Of a stretch of 32,702 nucleotides of DNA, positions 1 to 5,888 are shown piece after piece. This DNA comes from Clostridia bacterium (lineage in GTDB: Bacteria; Bacillota; Clostridia; Oscillospirales; Butyricicoccaceae). The first letter of the stretch is position 1. Each line of letters begins with the position of its first letter. The stretch spans positions 1-32,702 of the forward strand of contig JAFXDF010000091.1 in NCBI GenBank assembly GCA_017521295.1. The letters run 5' to 3'. Both the position numbers and the translations under genes were made by a program. The notes beneath the pieces are model-generated. The model was given only the letters and a program-made list of their open reading frames with translations. It was not told the DNA's origin and did no database searches.

Positions 1-434
1 GTACCCTGGGCCAGGAAGTCGATGCCTTCCAGCTTGGCGGCCTCTTCGTCAAAGACCTTGATGAACTCGGCGCCGATGATCTTGCGCTTCTTTTCGGGAT
101 CGGAAACACCGGCCAGCAGGTCCAGGAAGCGGTCGGTGGCGTCCACATAGATCAGGTTGGCATCCAGTGCCTTGCCAAAGACCTCGATGACCTGCTCGCT
201 TTCGCCCTTGCGCATCAGGCCGTGGTTCACGTGGACGCAAACCAGCTGCTTGCCGATGGCCTTGATAAGCAGAGCGGCGACTACAGAAGAATCCACGCCG
301 CCGGACAGGGCCAGCAGCACTTTTTTATCGCCCACCTGCTCGCGAACCAGCTTGACCTGCTCTTCGATGAAGGCGTTGGCCAGTTCGGGGGTGGTGATGC
401 GTTCCATGGATTCGGGACGAACATTAGGATTCAT
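1..434 (-). CDS. guaA: GMP synthase, ATP-pyrophosphatase part (5' end of gene; 3' end outside window)
   Basis: GMP synthase makes GMP from XMP, ATP and glutamine-derived ammonia in the cytoplasm. The first 144 residues are visible. They contain the PP-loop SGGVDSS near residues 45-51, the [11 protein letters not shown] stretch, [19 protein letters not shown] and FLAQGT, all typical of the ATP-pyrophosphatase domain. The ATG at 434 is preceded by GGAGGG at good spacing. What is odd is the missing amidotransferase domain: in the usual bacterial protein of about 510-525 residues the glutaminase half comes first, but here the start lies only about 40 residues before the PP-loop and nothing upstream encodes a glutaminase. 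The gene could be a split GuaA with the glutaminase encoded elsewhere, or have an unusual domain order beyond the window edge. Family call is firm; the split is inferred from the visible half. Confidence 0.9.
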   Translation of the reverse strand, partial: MNPNVRPESMERITTPELANAFIEEQVKLVREQVGDKKVLLALSGGVDSSVVAALLIKAIGKQLVCVHVNHGLMRKGESEQVIEVFGKALDANLIYVDATDRFLDLLAGVSDPEKKRKIIGAEFIKVFDEEAAKLEGIDFLAQG

Positions 435-476
435 ACGGATACCCTCCATATTTACAGAATAAAGAATTCACCCATT

Positions 477-505
477 ATTATATCCCTGATAGGGCTTATG
501 CGCAA
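477..505 (-). promoter_or_regulatory. Promoter of the GMP synthase gene
   Basis: Read on the minus strand, TTGCGC (500-505) is followed after exactly 17 bases by TATAAT (477-482). The start codon is about 40 bases downstream, so the leader is too short for a purine riboswitch. It is the best promoter match in the 136-base gap between the two minus-strand genes. Confidence 0.7.
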
Positions 506-570
506 GAAAAAATTAGAAAAAAGCCGACAAAATCTATGGGAAAAGAGGAGAAAACTATCGTTACATTTTT

Positions 571-1692
571 CTAAAAAATGGAAGAGGCTTCCAGCAAGGC
601 CACCGCCCGGATGGGGGAGCCGTCGGCGTCGATGTACCGCAGGGGCAGGGCGCAGAAGGTGAACAGGTCCCCGGGCAGCTTGTCCAGGTTGTTCAGATTC
701 TCGATGATCACAGTTTTATCGGTGATCAGCAGCTGCCGGTGCAGGGTGAGGTTGGCGTCGGCGATGGGGTCCAGGCCGATGGTATCCAGGCCGATGCCCT
801 TTTTGCCCGTCTGAATGAGGAAATCCACCACTTCGGCCGTGACGCAGGGATAGTCACCGAAGTATTCGGGCTTGCCCCAATGCTTGCCCCAACCGGTGTA
901 AAACAGCAGGAAGTCGGCCTGCTCGGCGTTGGGATTGCGGTGCACATGCTCCATGGTGATGCGGCCGCCTTCGCCCACATCAGTGCAGGGGATGACGGCG
1001 GCGGTGCCCACGAACCGGCTCACCGGCAGGGCGTCCAGGGTGCTGCAGTGGCCGAAGAGATGGGCGGGGGCGTCCATGTGGGTGCCGGTGTGGCTGTACA
1101 TGGACAGCAGGGTCTCCTTGAAGCCGTCCTTTTCATAGGTGTTGGCAGGGGAGAGCCTGGGGCCTTCGGTGCCGGGGTACACCGGCATATCGGGGGAGAT
1201 CACATAAGTGAGGTCGATCACGTTCATATTGGTATCATCCTTTCGACGGTATTCCATGACAAAATTGGTGAGGGCAATGCCCCGGCGGAGCACCTGCTGC
1301 CGGCGCATTACCTGCCAGCCACGCTTTTCAAAAAAGGGCCGCGCGGTGATGGATGCGTGGGTGGTGAGGGTGACCGCGGCGCAGCCGCGCTCCAGCTCGT
1401 CGCACAGGGCGGTGGCAACGCCCCGGCGCAGATAATCCCGGTGGACGTACAGCCGGTCCAGATAGCCCTCTGCCGTCATGTCGGCAAAGCCCACGATGGT
1501 GTCGTCCTCCTGGGCCACCAGGGTGCGGTGGGCCAGAAAAGAGGCATCCCACCGGGCAAGGTCCACCTGTCCGGTGGCCCAGACAGCAAGCTGAGCGGGG
1601 GAATAGTCGGCGGCGTTCACGCTGTGCACCGTGTCATAAAACAGCCGGGCCAGCGCCTCCACGTCGGCAGACCGGTAGGGGCGGATCTTCAT
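571..1692 (-). CDS. GNAT acetyltransferase fused to a metal-dependent cyclase-family hydrolase
   Basis: One uninterrupted 373-residue frame carries two full-length domains. Residues 1-155 are a GNAT N-acetyltransferase (IRPYRSADVEAL start, LYVHRDYLRRGVATAL acetyl-CoA loop, FFEKRGW near the end). Residues from about 156 on are a cyclase-family protein (kynurenine-formamidase-like fold) with the metal-binding signature HTGTHMDAPAH and a C-terminal half ending CALPLRYIDADGSP. Known families; substrates cannot be told. Between the domains there are only about six residues, and an in-frame ATG at 1227 is preceded by AAAGGATG, so the cyclase could also be made alone by internal initiation. The ATG at 1692 overlaps the stop of the upstream DUF1836 gene as ATGA, which suggests translational coupling. 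The fusion could be a recent loss of the GNAT stop codon. The domain calls are firm; a functional two-domain enzyme is inference. Confidence 0.85.
   Translation of the reverse strand: MKIRPYRSADVEALARLFYDTVHSVNAADYSPAQLAVWATGQVDLARWDASFLAHRTLVAQEDDTIVGFADMTAEGYLDRLYVHRDYLRRGVATALCDELERGCAAVTLTTHASITARPFFEKRGWQVMRRQQVLRRGIALTNFVMEYRRKDDTNMNVIDLTYVISPDMPVYPGTEGPRLSPANTYEKDGFKETLLSMYSHTGTHMDAPAHLFGHCSTLDALPVSRFVGTAAVIPCTDVGEGGRITMEHVHRNPNAEQADFLLFYTGWGKHWGKPEYFGDYPCVTAEVVDFLIQTGKKGIGLDTIGLDPIADANLTLHRQLLITDKTVIIENLNNLDKLPGDLFTFCALPLRYIDADGSPIRAVALLEASSIF
1225..1243 (-). promoter_or_regulatory. Possible internal ribosome binding site and start for the cyclase domain
   Basis: On the minus strand AAAGGATG (1236-1243) lies upstream of the in-frame ATG at 1225-1227, exactly where a free-standing cyclase-family protein of 218 residues would begin. 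This could be a leftover from two formerly separate genes or a working second start. The spacing is slightly long. Confidence 0.4.
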
Positions 1693-2114
1693 CGGATATC
1701 GCCCCGCAGCTGGGCCTCCAGATAGAGCTTGTGGGCCACGGCGGTGAGGGTGTCCTGCAGCAGAATGCCGGGCTGCTTGGCGAACACCTCGCCCAGGGCG
1801 CTCATCAGCATACCGCAAAAGGTCTCATAGCCCTCACGGCCCTGGGGATGGCTGTCCAGCAGCCGGGCGATGTCCTCCAGCGACAGCACGGTTTTGCTGA
1901 CGGCGATCAAAAGCAGCCGGGCGATGTGCTCCCGGTCGTACTGCTTTTTGATGGGGTTGCGCAAAAGGTCCTTTTTCACATAGTTGGAGATCATGGACCC
2001 GGTGAGGGGGGTGCAGCCCATGGGCTCCAGGTATTCGTTCACATATTTGGTCACCTGCTCCAGATAGAGCCCCACGTTGGGGATCTGGTCATATTCGGGC
2101 AGAGAAAGGTTCAT
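1689..2114 (-). CDS. DUF1836 family protein, probable MerR-like DNA-binding regulator
   Basis: A 141-residue protein matching the DUF1836 family. The middle segment runs SNYVKKDLL, then the KKQYDREHIARLLLI stretch and VLSLEDIARLL. This has the layout of a MerR-type winged helix, in which a helix-turn-helix is followed by an R/K-x-Y wing and an LSL-x-x-I helix, so DNA binding is a fair inference but not proven. The start chosen is the ATG at 2114, eight bases after GGAGG; a GTG three codons earlier overlaps the ribosome binding site itself and was rejected. The gene heads an operon with the GNAT-cyclase gene (ATGA overlap) and is divergent from the hemolysin-III gene, with three palindromes in the 159-base region between them. 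That is where an autoregulator would be expected to bind. Confidence 0.8.
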   Translation of the reverse strand: MNLSLPEYDQIPNVGLYLEQVTKYVNEYLEPMGCTPLTGSMISNYVKKDLLRNPIKKQYDREHIARLLLIAVSKTVLSLEDIARLLDSHPQGREGYETFCGMLMSALGEVFAKQPGILLQDTLTAVAHKLYLEAQLRGDIR

Positions 2115-2139
2115 AAACAGCACCTCCGTTTCAAAAAAC

Positions 2140-2168
2140 AGTGTAACACAAAATGTAAATTCTTACAA
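2140..2168 (-). promoter_or_regulatory. Promoter of the DUF1836/GNAT-cyclase operon
   Basis: On the minus strand TTGTAA (2163-2168) and TACACT (2140-2145) are 17 bases apart, each matching four of six consensus positions. The start codon lies 26 bases downstream of the -10. A 13-bp palindrome sits directly upstream of the -35. Confidence 0.5.
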
Positions 2169-2171
2169 CAG

Positions 2172-2184
2172 GTTTTTGAAAAAC
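2172..2184. repeat. 13-bp palindrome, copy 1 (operator candidate)
   Basis: GTTTTTGAAAAAC is a perfect palindrome around a central G. It lies between the divergent -35 boxes, and an identical copy lies downstream of the hemolysin-III promoter at 2229-2241. Two identical palindromes bracketing one promoter suggest paired operators with possible looping. The binding protein is unknown; the adjacent DUF1836 protein is the obvious candidate. Confidence 0.55.
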
Positions 2185-2186
2185 TC

Positions 2187-2215
2187 TTGACGGGAACGCA
2201 TAAAACGCTTATAAT
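2187..2215 (+). promoter_or_regulatory. Promoter of the hemolysin-III gene, with a palindrome over the -10
   Basis: TTGACG (2187-2192), a 17-base spacer and TATAAT (2210-2215) form a near-consensus promoter. The -10 is embedded in a perfect 15-bp palindrome (2206-2220, arms CGCTTAT/ATAAGCG around one A), a position where a bound repressor would block initiation. Confidence 0.75.
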
Positions 2216-2228
2216 AAGCGCAAGATAA

Positions 2229-2241
2229 GTTTTTGAAAAAC
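2229..2241. repeat. 13-bp palindrome, copy 2 (operator candidate)
   Basis: Identical to the palindrome at 2172-2184, with start-to-start distance 57 bases. It falls just after the expected transcription start of the hemolysin-III gene and before its ribosome binding site, so a bound protein could also act as a roadblock. Confidence 0.55.
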
Positions 2242-2273
2242 CGATTTCACGATAGAGCCAAGGAGGTTGCCCC

Positions 2274-2951
2274 ATGTGTGATCACAGCTTGCCCCGCCGC
2301 CGGTATTATTTCCATCTGAAAGACCCCGGCAGCGCCATCACCCACTTTATCGGACTGGCCCTTTCGGTGCTGTCCATGCCCGCCCTGCTGATCCACGGGG
2401 CAGGGGAGGGCTACAGCCGGATGCAGATGGCCGCCCTCAGCGTCTTTCTGCTGTCCATGGTGGGGCTTTACGCCGCCAGCACGGCTTACCATTCCTTTGA
2501 TCTGGAAAAGGGCCGCAACCGCATTCTGAAAAAGTTGGATCATATCATGATCTTTTTCCTCATCGCCGGCACCTATACCCCCATCTGCCTCACCACCCTG
2601 GCGGGAAAAGGGGGCGAGGGCCTTTTGCTGGCGGTGTGGGCGGTGGCCCTGGGGGGACTGGTGCTCAAGCTGTTCTGGGTCTATCACCCCAAGTGGCTGT
2701 CCTCGGTGCTGTATATCGGCATGGGCTGGCTGTGCCTCACCAAGCTGCCAACCATCTGGGCGGCCATGCCCCGGCCGGGCTTCTGGTGGCTGCTGGCCGG
2801 CGGCGTGTTTTACACCATTGGCGGCGTGCTCTACGCCCTCAGGCTGGAAAGGCTCAACACCCTGCACCCACACTTTGGCTCCCACGAGATCTTCCACCTG
2901 TTCGTCATGGCCGGCACCGCCTGTCAGTATGTGACCATGTTTTATCTGTAA
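2274..2951 (+). CDS. Hemolysin III / PAQR-family membrane protein
   Basis: A 225-residue, seven-helix membrane protein of the hemolysin III (PAQR, CREST-like) family. All family metal-site residues can be seen: S-x3-H at S69/H73, the Asp in KKLDH (D89), and H-x3-H near the end (H204/H208 in HEIFHLF). Family members are thought to be metal-dependent hydrolases of the membrane; 'hemolysin' is historical and does not imply toxicity. The ATG at 2274 follows AAGGAGG at seven bases. It is transcribed alone from a strong promoter with flanking palindromes and converges on the MFS gene, with which it shares a terminator. Length is normal for the family. Confidence 0.92.
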   Translation: MCDHSLPRRRYYFHLKDPGSAITHFIGLALSVLSMPALLIHGAGEGYSRMQMAALSVFLLSMVGLYAASTAYHSFDLEKGRNRILKKLDHIMIFFLIAGTYTPICLTTLAGKGGEGLLLAVWAVALGGLVLKLFWVYHPKWLSSVLYIGMGWLCLTKLPTIWAAMPRPGFWWLLAGGVFYTIGGVLYALRLERLNTLHPHFGSHEIFHLFVMAGTACQYVTMFYL

Positions 2952-2960
2952 AAAAAATTA

Positions 2961-3094
2961 ACCGCACATCCCCGTTCCTGTCATTCTGAGGCCAAGGGCC
3001 GAAGAATCTCCCATATCCGGCAGTTGCTGCCCTGGGGGGGGGAGATCCTTCGCTGCGCTCAGGATGACAAAAGGGGGGATGTGCGGTTTTTCTT
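2961..3094. terminator. Bidirectional terminator of the hemolysin-III and MFS genes, with a repeat in its loop
   Basis: The outer arms are perfect 13-mers, ACCGCACATCCCC (2961-2973) and its reverse complement (3075-3087). They are followed by TTTTTCTT on the plus strand and by a long T run on the minus strand. The loop is about 100 bases and holds a copy of the dispersed repeat (2980-3068), which itself folds and would bring the arms together. Confidence 0.7.
2980..3068. repeat. Dispersed palindromic repeat, copy 1
   Basis: It begins GTCATTCTGAG and ends CTCAGGATGAC, with an inner pair GAATCTCCC/GGGGGAGATC, so the whole element folds on itself. It belongs to the same family as the copies at 10552, 20780 and 31787 but has diverged in its left half and has an extra inner hairpin. 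No protein is encoded. Confidence 0.75.
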
Positions 3095-4340
3095 ATTCTC
3101 TTACCGACGCGGGGACCTTTGCCGCCATGCGGAACAGCACGAAGCCGACGACGAACAGAATAGCGATCATGCCCACGCCAAGGCTCATGTTGTTTGTCAG
3201 CTTGGTCACCGTGCTGACGATGGTGGTGCCCAAAAAGGCGGCGCCCTTGCCGCAGATATCCAGCAGGCCGAAGTACTCGCCCGACTGCTCGGCGGGGATG
3301 ATGCGGGTGAAATAGGAGCGGCTCAGAGCCTGGATGCCGCCCTGGAACATACCCACCAGCACCGCCAGGGTCCAGAACTGCCACTGGCTCTGCAGGAAGA
3401 TGGCGAACACGGCGATGCCGAAGTAGGCCATGATACAGACCGAGATCAGCTTTTCGGTGGGGTGCTTTTTGGCCAGTCGGCCGAAGAGGATGGCAAAGGG
3501 GAAGGCCACAATCTGGGTCACCAGCAGGGCCAGCAGAAGGCCGGTGCTGTCCAGACCCAGGGCCGAGCCGTAGGCGGTGGCCATGTCGATGATGGTGTAC
3601 ACGCCGTCGATGTAGAAGAAGAAGGCCAGCAGGAAGAGAAAGGCTTTCTTTTCCTTACGGGCGTTTTTCAACGTGTTCCACAGCCGGGAAAAGGCGGCGG
3701 TGACAGCGCCGGGCTGACGGGGCACACAGTACTTCTGGCGGTAGCTTTTCACCAGGGGCAGGGACATGCCCACCCACCACAGGGCGGTGATGCAGAAAGC
3801 GATGAGCATGGCTGCGGGCATGGACAACCCCAGGCCGTCGGCAAACAGCACGGGCACCAGACAGGCCACAAAGGGCAGGCAGGAGCCGATATAGCCCCAG
3901 GCGTAGCCCAGAGAGGAGATGTTGTCCATCCGGTCGGGCTCGGTGATGTCAGGCAGCATGGAATCGTAGAAGATCAGGCTTCCCGAATAGCCCACCTTGG
4001 CGATGACGAACAGGATCAGGAAGATCAGCCACTGCTTGGCCAGACCCAGGCTGATGCAGCCGATGGCGCCCACCGCAAGGAAGGCCAGGAAGATGGGCTT
4101 TTTAAAGCCCTTGTAGTCGGCCATGGTGCCGAACACCGGGCCCAGCAGGGCCACCAGAAGGGTGGAAACCGAGGCGGCGTAGCCCCAATAGGCCAGGTAA
4201 TCCACGTCGCTCAGTCCGGCGGAGCTTGCCAGATGGTTGAAGTAAATGGGCATGATGGTGGAAACCAAAAGGGTAAAAGCCGAGTTGCCCACATCATACA
4301 GGACCCAGTTCTTTTCCTGTTTGGTCAGTTGGAATTTCAT
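3093..4340 (-). CDS. MFS transporter, UMF1 / Atg22-like family
   Basis: A 415-residue major facilitator with about twelve hydrophobic segments. The N-terminal WVLYDVGNSAFTLLVSTI, the YDSMLPDIT stretch and the ISSLGYAWGYIGS segment are typical of the UMF1 (unknown MFS 1, Atg22-like) family, whose bacterial members are presumed exporters or nutrient porters of unknown substrate. The start at 4340 was chosen because GGGGGAT precedes it at a suitable distance; an ATG four codons upstream has no ribosome binding site. The gene is monocistronic, with a perfect 10-bp inverted repeat over its -10 region, and converges on the hemolysin-III gene. Substrate not predictable. Confidence 0.88.
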   Translation of the reverse strand: MKFQLTKQEKNWVLYDVGNSAFTLLVSTIMPIYFNHLASSAGLSDVDYLAYWGYAASVSTLLVALLGPVFGTMADYKGFKKPIFLAFLAVGAIGCISLGLAKQWLIFLILFVIAKVGYSGSLIFYDSMLPDITEPDRMDNISSLGYAWGYIGSCLPFVACLVPVLFADGLGLSMPAAMLIAFCITALWWVGMSLPLVKSYRQKYCVPRQPGAVTAAFSRLWNTLKNARKEKKAFLFLLAFFFYIDGVYTIIDMATAYGSALGLDSTGLLLALLVTQIVAFPFAILFGRLAKKHPTEKLISVCIMAYFGIAVFAIFLQSQWQFWTLAVLVGMFQGGIQALSRSYFTRIIPAEQSGEYFGLLDICGKGAAFLGTTIVSTVTKLTNNMSLGVGMIAILFVVGFVLFRMAAKVPASVRE

Positions 4341-4360
4341 ATTATCCCCCATTTTATATC

Positions 4361-4386
4361 AAATGCGTTAACATTATAACGCATTT
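4361..4386. promoter_or_regulatory. Inverted repeat over the -10 region of the MFS gene
   Basis: AAATGCGTTA (4361-4370) and TAACGCATTT (4377-4386) are perfect 10-bp arms around six bases. They include the minus-strand TATAAT at 4374-4379. The -35 seventeen bases upstream (GTAGCA) is poor, which suggests a promoter that needs an activator or is tightly controlled. Operator role is inferred. Confidence 0.5.
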
Positions 4387-4423
4387 TCTTCCAATATGCT
4401 ACCCTGAAATGGAAATAATTTTC

Positions 4424-4465
4424 AGGAACTGTTCCTTGGAAATTTCCGCCCGTGAGGCGTATGGT
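4424..4465 (+). promoter_or_regulatory. Candidate promoter and operator of the DUF6291 gene
   Basis: TTGGAA (4436-4441), 18 bases, then TATGGT (4460-4465) is a fair but weak promoter. The perfect palindrome AGGAACTGTTCCT (4424-4436) abuts the -35, and GGAAATTTCC (4438-4447) overlaps it. A further 7-bp inverted repeat, CCTGAAA/TTTCAGG (4403-4426), lies upstream. The density of palindromes resembles a phage-type control region. Confidence 0.4.
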
Positions 4466-4494
4466 GTGGACAAAGCAAAAAAGGAGGAAACACC

Positions 4495-5085
4495 ATGAAA
4501 CAAAACAAGGAACGGCCCGGCGTGATGATCTATTTCCACATTTTCGAGATGCTCAAGCTGCTGGACACCCAGCAGGTAGGCGAGGTGATGCTGGCCCTTA
4601 TGGCCTATGCAAAGGACGGCATCGAGCCGCAGTTTCGGGAGCAGGTCATGCAGATCGTCTGGGTGAACATGAAGAACGCCTCGGACGTGGACCGGGAGCA
4701 TTACGAGATGAAGCGGCAGCGTGCTATCAAGGGCGCAAGCAAACGTTGGCATGAAGAAGCAATGCTTAACGATGCTTGCGATGCCATAAACAATAACAAT
4801 CCAAATACAGAAACAGATACAGAATCAGTAACAGAAACAAATACAAAAGCAGATGCAGATGCAGTCACACAAGCATCTGCATCTGCAAACACAGAAACAG
4901 AAAAAGAAACACCGGCCGCGGCGCCTCAGCGGCGTGAGATGCCGCCGCTGGAGACCCCGCCTGCCATGGCAAACTCACCCTCATACCAGCGCATGGTGGA
5001 GGCATCAAAACACCGCCCCACACCGGAAGAGCATGAGCAGCGCAAAGCCGCCCTCATTCAGCAGCTGCTGCAGCACCCGGCATGA
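4495..5085 (+). CDS. DUF6291 phage-type replication-initiator-like protein with a low-complexity linker
   Basis: A 196-residue protein. Residues 1-85 match the DUF6291 pattern seen in phage and conjugative-element replication modules: an aromatic start (IYFHIFEML), a glutamine/leucine helix (TQQVGEVMLALMAYAKDG), a helix ending in REHYEMKRQRA and a G/A-S-K turn. Residues about 97-141 are a linker of T, E, N, D, S and A. A basic, Q-rich tail with HEQRKAALIQQLLQ ends the protein. The ATG at 4495 follows GGAGG. The linker uses ACA, GAA, GCA and AAT codons where neighbours use ACC, GAG and GCC, and its DNA contains repeats (separate entry). No other phage gene was recognised nearby, so this is a solitary gene or remnant. 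It converges on the next gene with three bases between stops. A replication role is inferred from family context. Confidence 0.65.
   Translation: MKQNKERPGVMIYFHIFEMLKLLDTQQVGEVMLALMAYAKDGIEPQFREQVMQIVWVNMKNASDVDREHYEMKRQRAIKGASKRWHEEAMLNDACDAINNNNPNTETDTESVTETNTKADADAVTQASASANTETEKETPAAAPQRREMPPLETPPAMANSPSYQRMVEASKHRPTPEEHEQRKAALIQQLLQHPA
4805..4900 (+). repeat. Repeat-rich A-rich tract with a perfect 14-bp hairpin inside the DUF6291 gene
   Basis: ACAGAAACA occurs three times in the same frame (4807, 4831, 4891; distances 24 and 60 bases). Between copies two and three lies a perfect inverted repeat, GCAGATGCAGATGC (4849-4862) and its complement (4873-4886) with a 10-base loop. It encodes the low-complexity linker. 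The amino acid bias explains part of the repetition, but the AT-ended codon choice and the perfect stem do not follow from it. Confidence 0.7.
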
Positions 5086-5088
5086 CGG

Positions 5089-5532
5089 TCAGCTGCGCCT
5101 GTCCAAAAAGAACAGCACCGCACAGTAGCACAGCCACATGAGCAGAAACAGCGCGATACAAAAGGCCGCGGCATGGCCGCTGTAGGGCGTCCACCGCCCC
5201 AGCAGATGCAGTGCCTCGAACACCGTCCAGCCCAGACCCAGAACCACCGACAGAATGTTGAGGGTGATGTAGGCGCTGCGGCCACGCAGCATCACGCTGC
5301 GCTCGTCCTGCTGTGCAATGTTTGTCCGGCGCACATATTTGGCAAAGTCACTCTGGCTGGCGCTCTGAAGGGTGCGCCAACGCAGGATCACGCCGATTGC
5401 CGCACCGGTGAGGCCTCCACCAAGGCCGCTCAGCAGACCGCCCGCATCGCTCCGGCTGACAAACCCCATTGCGATCAAAATAATGCCCAGGGCAAGACTG
5501 ACGATACCCATGTAAAAATCACGCTTTTTCAT
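5089..5532 (-). CDS. Small four-helix membrane protein paired with a HTH regulator
   Basis: A 147-residue protein with four hydrophobic segments, at roughly residues 8-25, 30-50, 85-110 and 122-142. Between the second and third there is a basic loop (SDFAKYVRRTNIAQQDERS). It starts ATGA-overlapped with the stop of the HTH gene at 5529-5532, so the two are translationally coupled. The layout, a 67-residue Xre-type regulator followed by a small membrane protein, resembles the common Firmicutes pairs of a YozG/YdfI-like regulator with a DUF2178- or DUF3796-like membrane protein. I cannot assign the family firmly and do not know the function. Confidence 0.7.
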   Translation of the reverse strand: MKKRDFYMGIVSLALGIILIAMGFVSRSDAGGLLSGLGGGLTGAAIGVILRWRTLQSASQSDFAKYVRRTNIAQQDERSVMLRGRSAYITLNILSVVLGLGWTVFEALHLLGRWTPYSGHAAAFCIALFLLMWLCYCAVLFFLDRRS

Positions 5533-5732
5533 TTGGATTCCTCCTCATAGATAAAAATATCCTCGATGGCCAGGCCAAAGTACCGGGCGATCTTAAAGGC
5601 CAGCAGGATCGAGGGGTTGTACCGCCCGTTTTCCAGAGAGCCGATGGTCTGACGGCTGACCTCCAGCGCCTCGGCCAGCTGCTCCTGCCGGATGCCGCGC
5701 GCTTTTCGCAGTTCTTCCAGTCGGTTTTTCAT
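5529..5732 (-). CDS. Xre/Cro-type helix-turn-helix regulator
   Basis: A 67-residue protein that is almost only a helix-turn-helix domain: KNRLEELRKARG, then the scanning and recognition helices QEQLAEALEVSRQTIGSLENG, YNPSILLAFKIARYFG and an acidic tail IEDIFIYEEESK. This is the YozG/HTH_3 small-regulator type. The ATG at 5732 is chosen because GGAGG precedes it by six bases; upstream in-frame sequence lies in the promoter. It controls, or is controlled with, the coupled membrane protein. Two identical TGCTTTCC motifs bracket its promoter, the expected place for autoregulation. Confidence 0.88.
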   Translation of the reverse strand: MKNRLEELRKARGIRQEQLAEALEVSRQTIGSLENGRYNPSILLAFKIARYFGLAIEDIFIYEEESK

Positions 5733-5747
5733 AAGCACCTCCAAAAT

Positions 5748-5810
5748 GGAAAGTTTGCTTTCCGTAATTTCAGTATAGCAGAAGCTGTACAAATGTCAAG
5801 CGTGCTTTCC
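5748..5810 (-). promoter_or_regulatory. Promoter of the HTH/membrane gene pair with repeated operator motif
   Basis: On the minus strand TTGACA (5794-5799), 16 bases, TATACT (5772-5777). The plus-strand motif TGCTTTCC occurs at 5756-5763 and 5803-5810, downstream of the -10 and upstream of the -35. The first copy is part of an inverted repeat, GGAAAG-4-CTTTCC (5748-5763). Likely binding sites of the HTH protein (inference). Confidence 0.65.
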
Positions 5811-5823
5811 AAATTTCTTTCCC

Positions 5824-5867
5824 TTGACGGAACAGGAAGAGGATGGTAAACTGATACAGTTACCATC
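5824..5867 (+). promoter_or_regulatory. Promoter of mntP with an inverted repeat over the -10
   Basis: TTGACG (5824-5829), 17 bases, TAAACT (5847-5852). The arms GATGGTAA (5842-5849) and TTACCATC (5860-5867) form an inverted repeat covering the -10 and start site. No yybP-ykoY manganese riboswitch fits in the short leader, so control is probably by a DNA-binding protein. Confidence 0.65.
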
Positions 5868-5888
5868 AAAACAAAGGAGCAACGAAAG

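Noticed and set aside
3024..4379. Long open frame antisense to the MFS transporter
   Set aside because: Composition is typical of a GC-rich shadow frame (H, G, Q-rich, no hydrophobic core or motif) and it lies opposite a clear transporter gene.
4390..5880. Complete prophage or integrative element
   Set aside because: Only one phage-type gene is recognisable; no integrase, structural gene or flanking direct repeat was found.
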